Part shown: piece after piece, positions 25,049 to 45,134 of the stretch
Numbering within the stretch: position 1 is the first letter of the stretch
Layout of the letters: every line of letters starts with the position of its first letter
Origin: Paenibacillus sp. RUD330
Lineage (GTDB): Bacteria > Bacillota > Bacilli > Paenibacillales > Paenibacillaceae
Length of the DNA stretch: 64,000 nt
Assembly (NCBI RefSeq): GCF_002243345.2
Contig: NZ_CP022655.2
Coordinates: 2,172,501-2,236,500, forward strand
Direction: 5' to 3'
Position numbers and translations under genes: made by a program
Notes under the pieces: generated by a model
Told to the model about the DNA's origin: nothing
What the model saw: only the letters and a program-made list of their open reading frames with translations
Databases searched by the model: none

Positions 25049-25375
25049 TCAGAATGGTTCTTCTTCCGTCTGCATGAAGGCTTGAGTCACCCGATCCAGC
25101 TTGTTGAGAAGGATCAGATCCTTCTTGGTCAATTCTTTCAATGTTTCCAGCACGCTGCCGTTCACGTCGCAGATATCCTTGACCGTCCGAGCCAAAGGGC
25201 TGGTACCGTGGAGCGTTCCAAGCGCATGCTGGATTTTTTCGCCTTCCGCATTCAGTATATGCGCCATGCTCAATTCCTCCATGGCGAGGGAATAGAGGAG
25301 CAGATGAATGGTGTTTTCATATTTCGCTCGTCGTTTAACCCGATCTTCTTCGGAAGGAGGGGGGGAGGAAGCCAT
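25049..25375 (-). CDS. small helical protein, paralogue of the collagen-like protein's N-terminal domain
   Basis: A 108-residue protein of unknown function. Residues about 22-100 read LLLYSLAMEELSMAHILNAE, GEKIQHALG, and later LKELTKKDLILLNKLDRVTQ. The segment SxAMEEL-x-LNAE followed by LNKLDRVTQ is shared with the downstream 111-residue protein and, more loosely, with residues 15-88 of the collagen-like protein ([25 protein letters not shown]). No signal peptide, Cys or membrane segment. An upstream GGAGGGGGGGAGG provides the ribosome binding site, and the gene begins 31 bp after the collagen gene stop, so it belongs to the same operon. A basal-layer or anchor partner role is an inference from shared domain and position. 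Confidence 0.82.
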   Translation of the reverse strand: MASSPPPSEEDRVKRRAKYENTIHLLLYSLAMEELSMAHILNAEGEKIQHALGTLHGTSPLARTVKDICDVNGSVLETLKELTKKDLILLNKLDRVTQAFMQTEEEPF

Positions 25376-25406
25376 GTGAACCGCTCCTAGAGCTGCAAAT
25401 TTTGAA

Positions 25407-35616
<10,210 letters not shown>

Positions 35617-35714
35617 TATCGGCTGACAGGCATGGTGATGATTTTTTTCGGATGCGAATAGATTTACTCGAGGAAGCTTGGGGAATTTCCGTTCCAGGAG
35701 AGGAGAGGGATGGC

Positions 35715-36824
35715 ATGATCACGATCAGCCTGTGCATGATTGTTCGGGACGAAGAGGAGACTCTGGGGAGAGTTCTGGACGGCGTCAAGGATATCGTGGA
35801 CGAAATCATCATCGCGGATACGGGTTCTGTCGACGGAACGAAGGAGCTGGCGGCATCTTACGATCGATGCCGAGTCGTTGATTTCGAGTGGATCGACGAT
35901 TTCGCGGCCGCGCGCAATTTCTCGTTTTCGCAAGCCAGCATGGACTACATTCTATGGCTGGATGCGGATGACTGGTTCCGGGAAGAAGACAGGCAGGGGC
36001 TGCTGCGCTTGAAAAATACACTGGACCCATCCTATGAACGGGTGACCATGCCCTATAATCTTGCTTACGATTCCGCCGGCAACGCGATATCGAGCCTTCG
36101 GCGCAACCGGCTTGTGCGGAGGGACCGGGGGTTCAAGTGGATCGGCCCCGTCCACGAATATCTGGAGGCATGGGGCCAAGCATTGGACAGCGACGTCTGC
36201 GTCTCGCATGGGAAGGAAAAGGAATATTCGGACCGCAATTTGCGCATTTACCGCAACCGGCAGCAGGCCGGCGAAGATTTTTCCGTAAGGGATCTCTATT
36301 ACTTTGCGAACGAATTGAAGGACCACGCGTTCTACGACGAGGCGGCGCTCTACTATGAGCAGATGCTTCGCACGGGACAGGGGTGGATCGAGGACAACAT
36401 TCAGGCATGCCTGAAGCTGGCGGACTGTTACGGTCAGTTGGGGCATAAGGATCTGCAGCTGCAAGCCGCGCTGAGGTCGCTTTGTTACGACAAGCCCCGG
36501 CCGGAATCCAGCTGCGCGATCGGCAACGGCTTGTTTGAAAGGGAGTTGTACGAGGCCGCTCTCTATTGGTACGGGCTTGCTGCCGCCATGGAGCCCCCCG
36601 TTACGATGGGGATGACGAACCGCACCGCGTCTACCTGGTACCCCCATCTGCAAATGTGCCTTTGCCTCGATCGGCTGGGTAGATTCAGGGAGGCATTCGA
36701 GCATAATGAACAAGCGCTCGCCTTTCATCCGGATCATCCGAGCATGCTGCACAATCGGGAGTATTTCCGCTCGTCGCATGGAATGGTTCCCGATGCCGGC
36801 GTCCCGGCTGCGGTTGAAGGCTGA
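35715..36824 (+). CDS. GT2-family glycosyltransferase with TPR-like C-terminus
   Basis: A 369-residue cytoplasmic enzyme. The GT-A domain (1-210) starts ISLCMIVRDEEETLGRVLDG, has EIIIADTGSVDGTKEL and the metal-binding DADD at residues 83-86 (WLDADDWF). About 230-350 form TPR-like helical repeats (DEAALYYEQMLRTG, CLKLADCYGQLGHKDLQ, FREAFEHNEQALAFHPDHP). Such GT2-TPR proteins (SunS-like, spore-type) glycosylate peptides or proteins. ATG 35715 with AGGAGAGG upstream is preferred over 35517, which would overlap the divergent collagen gene. Sharing a 183-bp divergent promoter region with a threonine-rich collagen gene suggests that this is its dedicated glycosyltransferase (inference; BclA is glycosylated on Thr). 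Confidence 0.88.
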   Translation: MITISLCMIVRDEEETLGRVLDGVKDIVDEIIIADTGSVDGTKELAASYDRCRVVDFEWIDDFAAARNFSFSQASMDYILWLDADDWFREEDRQGLLRLKNTLDPSYERVTMPYNLAYDSAGNAISSLRRNRLVRRDRGFKWIGPVHEYLEAWGQALDSDVCVSHGKEKEYSDRNLRIYRNRQQAGEDFSVRDLYYFANELKDHAFYDEAALYYEQMLRTGQGWIEDNIQACLKLADCYGQLGHKDLQLQAALRSLCYDKPRPESSCAIGNGLFERELYEAALYWYGLAAAMEPPVTMGMTNRTASTWYPHLQMCLCLDRLGRFREAFEHNEQALAFHPDHPSMLHNREYFRSSHGMVPDAGVPAAVEG

Positions 36825-36837
36825 TTCATGCAAGCAG

Positions 36838-36866
36838 AAGCATCCGGCGGGACGGATGCTTTTTTG
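36838..36866 (+). terminator. intrinsic terminator after the glycosyltransferase gene
   Basis: AAGCATCC / GGATGCTT stem followed by TTTTTTG. Confidence 0.82.
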
Positions 36867-36945
36867 TTTGCCCACCTGCCTTGGCAAAGCTCTATTTGCT
36901 GCGGTAAATCCAGTCCCGTCGCCGATCCGGGCATGCCGGAATTTG

Positions 36946-36961
36946 ATGAGATAATTCTCAT
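36946..36961. promoter_or_regulatory. inverted repeat upstream of NlpC/P60 gene
   Basis: ATGAGATAATTCTCAT is a perfect 6-4-6 palindrome, 127 bp before the NlpC/P60 start, in an A/T-rich patch. It could be an operator (Fur/PerR-like length and composition) but does not match a consensus well. Confidence 0.3.
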
Positions 36962-37087
36962 TTATTTCTAAGAAAGGCCTTGAAAGGCATGTCCCCCTTG
37001 GATTTCCGCTCTTCGTGGAAAATCTTAGGCCGTTTAAAATCTGCTACAGTTGGGTGAGACCAACAACCCGAGGAGGTTTTCACCAAC

Positions 37088-37834
37088 ATGAGCAATAATT
37101 GGTTCAACCGCAAGCTGATCGGAACGAGTCTGTGCGCCGCCGTCGCATTCACCGCTATCGGAGCCGTATACGTCCCGCCGACCCCTGCAGCAGCGGCATC
37201 ATCTTCCTATGAGACCACCATTACATATGGCGTCAATATGCGCACTCAGCCAAGCACCTCCGCCGGCAAGATCCGCATGCTGAAAAAAGGCGAAGCGGTT
37301 CATGTCGTCGGCCAGGCCAACAGCTACTGGCTGCATGTCCTGACCGCCAAAGGAGAGAGCGGTTATATCTCCTCCGGAAGCCAGTACACCACATACACCG
37401 CCCCTGCTGCAGGAGGGGGCGGAGGAAGCGCGCAGCCGGGAGTCGGCGCGAAAGCGGATCAGGTCGTTTCGCTGGCGCAAAGCTACATCGGCAAAGTGTC
37501 GTACAGCTACGGCGTCCGCAATGAGAGCAAGCTGATCTTCGACTGCTCCGCCTTCACCCAGTTCATCTACGGCAAAGCCGGAGTCAGCTTGAAATGGGGG
37601 ACAAGCTCCCAGAAATCCCAAGGAACCGCCGTCAGCCGGGCGAATCTGAAGAAGGGCGACCTCATCTTCTTCGACACCGTCGGAACGAACAACGGCGTCA
37701 TCAACCATGTCGGCATCTACATGGGCGACGGCAATTTCATCCACAACACTCCGTCCGCCAACGGGGTGACGGTCAACAGCCTGACATCCGGCTGGTGGAA
37801 AGACCGTTTTGTATCCGCGCGCAGCGTGCTGTAG
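37088..37834 (+). CDS. secreted SH3b-NlpC/P60 peptidoglycan hydrolase
   Basis: A 248-residue exported cell-wall hydrolase, probably a D,L-endopeptidase. The signal peptide ends near AAAASS (residue 37-40) after a hydrophobic stretch (LCAAVAFTAIGAVYVPP). A bacterial SH3 domain follows (about 42-95, TYGVNMRTQPSTSAGKIRML), a Gly-rich linker (AGGGGGSAQPG), then the NlpC/P60 domain (about 120-248) with catalytic Cys in FDCSAFTQFIYGK, His in INHVGIYMGDG and a following polar residue in FIHNTPS. CGAGGAGG precedes the ATG. It is transcribed alone. Confidence 0.93.
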   Translation: MSNNWFNRKLIGTSLCAAVAFTAIGAVYVPPTPAAAASSSYETTITYGVNMRTQPSTSAGKIRMLKKGEAVHVVGQANSYWLHVLTAKGESGYISSGSQYTTYTAPAAGGGGGSAQPGVGAKADQVVSLAQSYIGKVSYSYGVRNESKLIFDCSAFTQFIYGKAGVSLKWGTSSQKSQGTAVSRANLKKGDLIFFDTVGTNNGVINHVGIYMGDGNFIHNTPSANGVTVNSLTSGWWKDRFVSARSVL

Positions 37835-38020
37835 AACCCGCTCGCAGCGTGCAGGAGGAACTCGCCTCGCCGGAATGCGCAGCAAGGTGTGGAAGCTCGC
37901 CTCGCATCATCGCGCATCATTCCCGGTGCCATGGATTTTCGCCTTGCCTGTCTGTCCGGCGACCGCCAGGGTTCCACTGCGCATCGCTTCCAGCCAGCGG
38001 CAAATGCCGCAATCGAAGAA

Positions 38021-38049
38021 AAGCTGCTCCTCCAGGAGCGGCTTTTTTG
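38021..38049 (+). terminator. intrinsic terminator upstream of kdp operon
   Basis: AAGCTGCTCC / GGAGCGGCTT (one G-U pair) and TTTTTTG. It closes the 186-bp non-coding stretch after the NlpC/P60 gene, in which I see no other feature. Confidence 0.8.
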
Positions 38050-38063
38050 CGTTTTCCTGATTA

Positions 38064-38114
38064 TTTTTACGTCTTTTTTACGCCGCGGCCGCCGATCTTT
38101 ACCCCGTTTTTACG
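38064..38114 (+). promoter_or_regulatory. candidate KdpE binding region (three TTTTTACG repeats)
   Basis: TTTTTACG occurs at 38064, 38075 and 38107, spaced 11 and 32 bp (near whole helical turns). TTTTTTACGCCGC resembles the T-tract plus ACACCCCGC part of the E. coli KdpE site. It lies 64 bp before the first small reading frame of the kdp operon, so it is a plausible KdpE operator; not proven. Confidence 0.45.
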
Positions 38115-38177
38115 GCTGCCCGAAGTACCATTTCCCTATGCGGTAGAGGAAATGAGAACCATAAGGGAGAGTTGAAA

Positions 38178-38267
38178 ATGTTCAATCAGGATTGGAGCCT
38201 GCTGCTGCTCACGGGACTCGCGTTTCTGGCGTTCCGAGGTCTGATTTCCTTCGCGGAGAGGTCATAA
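38178..38267 (+). CDS. 29-residue membrane peptide preceding kdpF
   Basis: A tiny frame encoding MFNQDWSLLLLTGLAFLAF and a short tail RGLISFAERS, one hydrophobic segment flanked by polar ends. AAGGGAG is well placed before the ATG, and GGAGGG for kdpF begins just after its stop, so it is probably translated as the first gene of the kdp operon. I do not recognise its family. By size and place it resembles a second KdpF-like stabilising peptide or a leader peptide. Confidence 0.55.
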   Translation: MFNQDWSLLLLTGLAFLAFRGLISFAERS

Positions 38268-38280
38268 GGAGGGAATAAGC

Positions 38281-38358
38281 ATGCTTGTGCTCGCTATCAT
38301 CGCTTTTGTCTGCATGGTCTACCTGGGTTTTGTTCTGGTTTATCCGGAGAAATTTTAA
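38281..38358 (+). CDS. kdpF: K+-transporting ATPase small subunit KdpF
   Basis: A 25-residue single-span membrane peptide (MLVLAIIAFVCMVYLGFVL then YPEKF) matching KdpF, which stabilises the KdpFABC complex. AGGAGGG lies seven bases before its ATG. It ends 26 bp before kdpA, the standard operon order. It is too short for most gene callers. Confidence 0.88.
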   Translation: MLVLAIIAFVCMVYLGFVLVYPEKF

Positions 38359-38384
38359 TGAACGCCGCAAGGGGGAGCTAAGAC

Positions 38385-40067
<1,683 letters not shown>

Positions 40068-40099
40068 CGTCCGCGAATACGGGAAGGGAGCTTCAAGCA

Positions 40100-42142
40100 A
40101 TGGAAGAAAGCCGCAAGAAAACATGGTCCAGACAAATGGTGGGAAGGGCGATGCTGGACGCTCTGATCAAGCTGAATCCGATCGTCATGGCGAAAAACCC
40201 GGTCATGCTCATCGTGGAGGCCGGCACCGTGATCGCCCTGCTGCTGGCCATCGATCCGGGTTTGTTCGGAACCGGAGAAGCGGGCAGAGGCTACAATATC
40301 GCCGTCTTCTTCGTCCTGTTCTTCACCGTATGGTTCGGCAACTTCGCCGAAGCGCTCGCAGAGGGGCGGGGCAAAGCCCAGGCGGATACGCTGCGCAAGA
40401 CGAAAAGCGAGACGATGGCGGCGCTGATCCAGAAAGACGGCTCGCTGAAGCAGGTCGCTTCCACCGCTCTGAGGAAAGGCGATCACGTGCGGGTAGAGGC
40501 GGGAGAAATCATTCCGTCGGACGGCGAGATCGTAGAGGGCCTCGCCTCCATCGACGAATCGGCCATCACCGGGGAATCGGCTCCCGTCATCAAGGAAGCC
40601 GGCGGCGACTTCTCCTCGGTAACGGGCGGAACGAGAGTCGCTTCCGACTGGATCGTCATCCGGATCATGGCCGATCCCGGGGAGTCCTTCCTCGACCGCA
40701 TGATAGCGCTGGTGGAAGGAGCCAAGCGGCAGAAGACGCCGAACGAGCTCGCCTTGACGACGCTGCTGGCCGTTCTCTCCATGATCTTCCTGATCGTCAT
40801 TGTCACTATGGTGCCGATGGCCGATTATCTGGGCATCAAGCTCGATCCCGCCACGCTGATCGCCCTGCTTGTGTGCCTCATCCCGACTACGATCGGGGGC
40901 TTGCTCTCGGCCATCGGCATCGCCGGCATGGACCGGGTGACTCAGTTCAACGTGCTGGCCATGTCGGGCAAGGCGGTCGAGGCCGCAGGCGACATCGACA
41001 CGCTCATCCTGGACAAAACAGGCACGATAACGTACGGCAACCGGATGGCTTCGGAATTCATTCCGGTGAAGGGCGTCTCGGAGAGCGAGATCATCCATGC
41101 CTCGCTGCAGGCTTCCGTCCGGGACGAGACGCCGGAAGGCCGGTCCATCGCGGAGCTCGCCCAGAAGCTCGGCGAGAGCTGGGACGATCGGGATTACGCC
41201 GGTGCGGAAGTGATGGACTTTACGGCCGAAACAAGGATGTCGGGCATTGCGCTGCCAGGCGGGCTGGCCATCCGCAAAGGCGCCGTCGATTCCGTGCGGA
41301 GGGCGGTCGCGGAGGCCGGCGGTCTCATTCCCGATGATCTGGAGGAGAAGGCGGCCGTCATCGCGAAGTCCGGCGGCACGCCGCTCGCCGTCTCCTCCGG
41401 CGGCCGCATCCTGGGGTTGATCCACCTGAAGGACACGGTGAAGCCCGGTCTGAAGGAAAGATTCGCGGAGCTGAGGTCGATGGGCATCCGCACCGTCATG
41501 TGCACGGGCGACAACCCTCTGACGGCGGCTACCATCGCGCTCGAAGCCGGCATCGACGACTATATCGCCGAAGCGAAGCCGGAGGACAAGATCGCCGCGA
41601 TCCGCCGCGAGCAGCAGCAAGGAAGGCTGGTCGCGATGACGGGCGACGGCACGAACGACGCCCCGGCGCTCGCTCAGGCCGACGTCGGCCTGGCGATGAA
41701 CTCCGGCACGATGGCGGCCAAGGAAGCGGCCAACATGATCGATCTCGACTCCGACCCGACCAAGCTGCTGTCGGTCGTATCGATAGGCAAGCAGCTGCTC
41801 ATCACCCGCGGCGCGCTGACGACGTTCTCGATCTCCAACGACCTGGCCAAATATTTCGCGATCCTTCCGGCCATGTTCATCACCGTGCTGCCGCAGCTGT
41901 CCTCGCTCAACCTGATGGGGCTGAGCTCGCCGTCCTCGGCCATCCTGTCGGCGCTCATCTTCAATGCCGTCATTATCCCGCTGCTTATTCCGGTGGCGAT
42001 GAAAGGCGTCAAGTATCGGGCGCTCAGCGCGGACCGGATGCTGGCCCGCAACATCCTCGTCTACGGCGTCGGCGGCGTCATCGTGCCGTTCATCGGCATC
42101 AAGCTGATCGACATGCTGCTGTCCGGCCTGCATTTGATCTGA
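40100..42142 (+). CDS. kdpB: K+-transporting P-type ATPase subunit B (KdpB)
   Basis: Catalytic subunit of KdpFABC, 680 residues from ATG 40100 (GGGAAGGGAG nine bases upstream). An ATG at 40064 overlapping the kdpA stop would add 12 residues. P-type ATPase motifs are intact: actuator [10 protein letters not shown], phosphorylated D305 in [10 protein letters not shown], the [16 protein letters not shown] membrane motif, [12 protein letters not shown] and hinge [19 protein letters not shown]. It hydrolyses ATP to drive K+ uptake through KdpA. Confidence 0.97.
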   Translation: MEESRKKTWSRQMVGRAMLDALIKLNPIVMAKNPVMLIVEAGTVIALLLAIDPGLFGTGEAGRGYNIAVFFVLFFTVWFGNFAEALAEGRGKAQADTLRKTKSETMAALIQKDGSLKQVASTALRKGDHVRVEAGEIIPSDGEIVEGLASIDESAITGESAPVIKEAGGDFSSVTGGTRVASDWIVIRIMADPGESFLDRMIALVEGAKRQKTPNELALTTLLAVLSMIFLIVIVTMVPMADYLGIKLDPATLIALLVCLIPTTIGGLLSAIGIAGMDRVTQFNVLAMSGKAVEAAGDIDTLILDKTGTITYGNRMASEFIPVKGVSESEIIHASLQASVRDETPEGRSIAELAQKLGESWDDRDYAGAEVMDFTAETRMSGIALPGGLAIRKGAVDSVRRAVAEAGGLIPDDLEEKAAVIAKSGGTPLAVSSGGRILGLIHLKDTVKPGLKERFAELRSMGIRTVMCTGDNPLTAATIALEAGIDDYIAEAKPEDKIAAIRREQQQGRLVAMTGDGTNDAPALAQADVGLAMNSGTMAAKEAANMIDLDSDPTKLLSVVSIGKQLLITRGALTTFSISNDLAKYFAILPAMFITVLPQLSSLNLMGLSSPSSAILSALIFNAVIIPLLIPVAMKGVKYRALSADRMLARNILVYGVGGVIVPFIGIKLIDMLLSGLHLI

Positions 42143-42197
42143 CCACCTGGCTGCCATTCATACCATTCATTTTCAGCAGGAGAAGGAGCTGTACCTT

Positions 42198-42758
42198 ATG
42201 AAAGCATTCATGACCGCATTCCGGCTGTCGGCGCTGCTGCTCGTCCTATGCGGGATCCTATATCCGCTCGCGACGACCGGAGCCGCGCAGCTTCTCTTCC
42301 CGAAGCAGGCCGAAGGAAGCCTGATCCATGTCGGGTCCGTACCCGCAGGCTCGGAGCTGCTCGCGCAGGAGACGGCATCGCCGGGGCGCTTCCAGCCCCG
42401 AGCATCCATGGCCAAGTATGATCCGACCGCGTCATCGGGCTCCAACCGGGCTGTCGGCACGAAGGAATATGTGGAAGAGACGCTGGCCAAGGCATCTGGT
42501 TGGCGCAAGCAGAACCCCGATCTTGCCGAGGTTCCGGCCGATCTCGTCACGGCCTCCGGATCGGGCTTCGATCCCGATCTGTCTCCGGAGGCGGCGAAAG
42601 CCCAGATTCCCCGGATCAGCCAGGCCAGCGGCATTCCGGCGGAGGACCTGACGAAGCTGGTGGACCGGCTGACGAAAGGGCGCCAGCTCGGCCTGTTCGG
42701 AGAGCCGAGGGTCAATGTGAACGCCCTCAATCTGGAGCTGTCCAAGCGGACTCCGTAG
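42198..42758 (+). CDS. kdpC: K+-transporting ATPase subunit C (KdpC)
   Basis: A 186-residue single-span subunit that increases ATP affinity of the pump. The N-terminal membrane segment (ALLLVLCGILYPLATTG) and the conserved blocks QLLFPKQAEGSLI, FQPRASMAKYDPTASSGSNR, PADLVTASGSGFDPDLSPEA and FGEPRVNVNALNLEL identify it. GGAGAAGGAG precedes the ATG. Seven bases separate it from the sensor gene that follows. Confidence 0.96.
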   Translation: MKAFMTAFRLSALLLVLCGILYPLATTGAAQLLFPKQAEGSLIHVGSVPAGSELLAQETASPGRFQPRASMAKYDPTASSGSNRAVGTKEYVEETLAKASGWRKQNPDLAEVPADLVTASGSGFDPDLSPEAAKAQIPRISQASGIPAEDLTKLVDRLTKGRQLGLFGEPRVNVNALNLELSKRTP

Positions 42759-42765
42759 GCCGGGC

Positions 42766-45090
42766 ATGGATTCTTACCGCAGGAAGTCCCCGGAGGAATT
42801 GCTGGAGTCGATCGACAGGCTGAAGCGCGGCCTGCTGACGGTCTATATCGGGCCGGTCAGCGGGGCGGGCAAGACGTATCATATGCTGCGCGAAGGCTGC
42901 GCCCGCGCAGCCAAGGGAGTCGACGTCGTCATCGGAGCGCTTGCCGCGCCGGTGTGGCCGGAGACGCTGGAGCAGGTCGGCGCGCTGGAGGAAATTTCGC
43001 CGCTCGTCTGGACGGAGAACGGCACGGGCATGCAGGATCTGGACATCGACCGCATCCTGGAGAGGATGCCGGAGCTGGTGCTGGCGGACGGACTCGCACA
43101 CCGCAACCGCCCTGGGGCTCCGCGGCCGACGAGGCTCGAGGATATCCGCCTGCTGATATCCAGGGGCATCAGTGTCATGACGACAGTCAATGTCTATGAG
43201 CTGGACGGATACAAGGAGCTCGCGCAGAGGCTGACCGGCGTCGAGGTCCGCTGCACGGTTCCCGACGATACGCTGGAGCTCGCGGATGAGGTCCGGCTGA
43301 TCGATGTGACGCCCGAGGCTCTGCTGAGCCGGATGGAGGACGCCAAGCGGAGAAGCGGCAAGGACGCTCCTCTGCTGCGCCAAGGGAATCTCGGCGTGCT
43401 GAGGGAGCTTGCCCTTCGCTTCGTGGCGGAGGAGGTGAACGAATCGCTGCGGCGCTATCGCCAGGGGATGGGGCTGTCGGGTCCTTCCGGAGCCGGCGAG
43501 CATATCCTGGTCAGCACCCAATATCATTGGAACGGCTCGCTGTATATCCGCCGCGGCGGACAGATCGCCAGGCGCCTCGGAGGGGCGCTTTCGGTCGTAA
43601 CCTTCCAGGATCCCCGCAAGCCGCTTTCCAAGGAAGGGGCTGATTTCCGCCGCAGCATGCGGAAGCTCTCCTCCAAGCTGGGCAGCTCCTTCGAGGAGCT
43701 GCCGAGTCCGGGAAGGCGCCGCCTTGCGGATGAGCTTGTCCGCTACGCCCACGCCCATGGAGTGACCCGCATCATCATGGGCCATTCCCGGCAGAGCCGC
43801 TGGGAGGAATGGCGCAAGGGCTCGGTGCTCGGCACGCTGCTCAAGAAAATGCGGAACGTCGACCTCTATCTCATCGCCGACCGGGAGTCCGGCGACGGCA
43901 GCCGCATCGTGACCGGAGCGTCGAGGGAAGGCAAGCGGCAGGAGCCGCATCGGCGGCTGACGGATGATGAAGTCAAGGAGGAGATCGGCAAGATCGGCAG
44001 GGGGCGCCTCAAAGTGTTCATCGGGGCGGCTCCCGGCGTAGGCAAGACGTATGCGATGCTTCGGGAGGGCAACGATCTGCTCGATAAAGGCATCGATGTC
44101 CGGGTCGGGCTGCTGGAGACGCATGGCAGGCCGGACACGCAAGCGCAGCTCGGCCGGCTCCCGGTCATTGCCCGCGCGGCTGCGGAGGTGAAAGGCGCAT
44201 CGCTGCAGGAGATGGACGTGGACGCTGTCATTGCCGCAAGGCCGGAGGTCGTGCTCGTGGATGAGCTGGCCCATACCAATATTCCCGGCAGCCGCAGCCG
44301 CAAGCGCTACGAGGATGTGCAGCGGATACTGGAAGCGGGCATTTCCGTGCTGACGACGGTCAATATCCAGCATCTGGAGAGCCTCAACGATGCGGTGGAG
44401 CAGATTACCGGCATCCGGGTGAGGGAAACGGTGCCGGACCGCCTGCTGCGGCTGGCGGATGAAATCCAGCTGATCGACGTCTCTCCCCGTTCGCTGCAGC
44501 AGCGGATGCGGGAAGGGAAGATCTACGCCATGGACAAAGTGGATCAGGCGCTGAACCACTTCTTCCGCACGGGCAATCTCATCGCCTTGCGCGAGCTCGC
44601 CTTGCGGGAGCTCGCCGACGATGTCGACGAGCGGCTGGAATCGCGGAGCGACAGCGGCTCGCTGCGCGGCCCGTGGCGGCGCAAGGAAGTCATCTTCGTC
44701 TGCGTCAGCGCCTCCCCGGGAGCGGAACGTCTTATTCGCCGCGGCTTCCGGACGGCTTTCCGGCTCAAGGCGGATTGGCATGTCCACTACGTGCGGGACG
44801 GCATGGACTCCCGAGGGGACGCCGCACGGAGGGTGGAGGAGCTGGAGAGGGTCACGATCCTTCTTGGAGGAGATTTCGTCGTTCACCAAGGCGGATCGCC
44901 TCGCGAGACCGCCGCTATCCTTGCGGCCGAAGCCGGGAAGGCGGAAGCGACCCAGCTCGTCATCGGGCAGCCGAGCCCGTCGTTCTCCAAGGAATGGAGG
45001 AACGGCTCGCTCGTCCGGAGCCTCCTCCGCGAGGCGAGGCATCTGGATGTGCTCATCGTTGCTGATTACGAGCCGGGACATGCGCTATAA
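42766..45090 (+). CDS. kdpD: KdpD cytoplasmic sensor half with two tandem sensor-USP modules, no kinase domain
   Basis: A 774-residue protein made of two successive copies of the KdpD N-terminal region (KdpD sensor plus universal stress protein domain). Copy 1 (about 20-375) has Walker A GPVSGAGKT at residue 29, but the DELAH motif reads DGLAH. Copy 2 (about 410-772) has GAAPGVGKT at residue 420 and the normal VDELAHTNIPGS. Each is followed by a USP-like domain (ILVSTQYHWNG; VIFVCVSASPGAE). The membrane, HisKA and HATPase parts are absent and are encoded by the next gene, 44 bp downstream. Normal KdpD is one protein of about 900 residues with one sensor module. In this group the USP domain can bind c-di-AMP, so two sites may be present (inference). 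Confidence 0.93.
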   Translation: MDSYRRKSPEELLESIDRLKRGLLTVYIGPVSGAGKTYHMLREGCARAAKGVDVVIGALAAPVWPETLEQVGALEEISPLVWTENGTGMQDLDIDRILERMPELVLADGLAHRNRPGAPRPTRLEDIRLLISRGISVMTTVNVYELDGYKELAQRLTGVEVRCTVPDDTLELADEVRLIDVTPEALLSRMEDAKRRSGKDAPLLRQGNLGVLRELALRFVAEEVNESLRRYRQGMGLSGPSGAGEHILVSTQYHWNGSLYIRRGGQIARRLGGALSVVTFQDPRKPLSKEGADFRRSMRKLSSKLGSSFEELPSPGRRRLADELVRYAHAHGVTRIIMGHSRQSRWEEWRKGSVLGTLLKKMRNVDLYLIADRESGDGSRIVTGASREGKRQEPHRRLTDDEVKEEIGKIGRGRLKVFIGAAPGVGKTYAMLREGNDLLDKGIDVRVGLLETHGRPDTQAQLGRLPVIARAAAEVKGASLQEMDVDAVIAARPEVVLVDELAHTNIPGSRSRKRYEDVQRILEAGISVLTTVNIQHLESLNDAVEQITGIRVRETVPDRLLRLADEIQLIDVSPRSLQQRMREGKIYAMDKVDQALNHFFRTGNLIALRELALRELADDVDERLESRSDSGSLRGPWRRKEVIFVCVSASPGAERLIRRGFRTAFRLKADWHVHYVRDGMDSRGDAARRVEELERVTILLGGDFVVHQGGSPRETAAILAAEAGKAEATQLVIGQPSPSFSKEWRNGSLVRSLLREARHLDVLIVADYEPGHAL

Positions 45091-45134
45091 TAGGCAGAGC
45101 TGCAGGAGCGCGCGGCGCAAAGGAGAGATGCGGA

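Noticed and set aside
24335-25390. Plus-strand 351-codon frame opposite the small collagen-operon genes
   Set aside because: It overlaps three consecutive minus-strand genes with proper start signals and similar domains; its own sequence has no recognisable family.
36870-38177. c-di-AMP (ydaO-type) riboswitch before the NlpC/P60 or kdp genes
   Set aside because: Such riboswitches often precede these gene types in Firmicutes, but I could not find the conserved core motifs in either leader.
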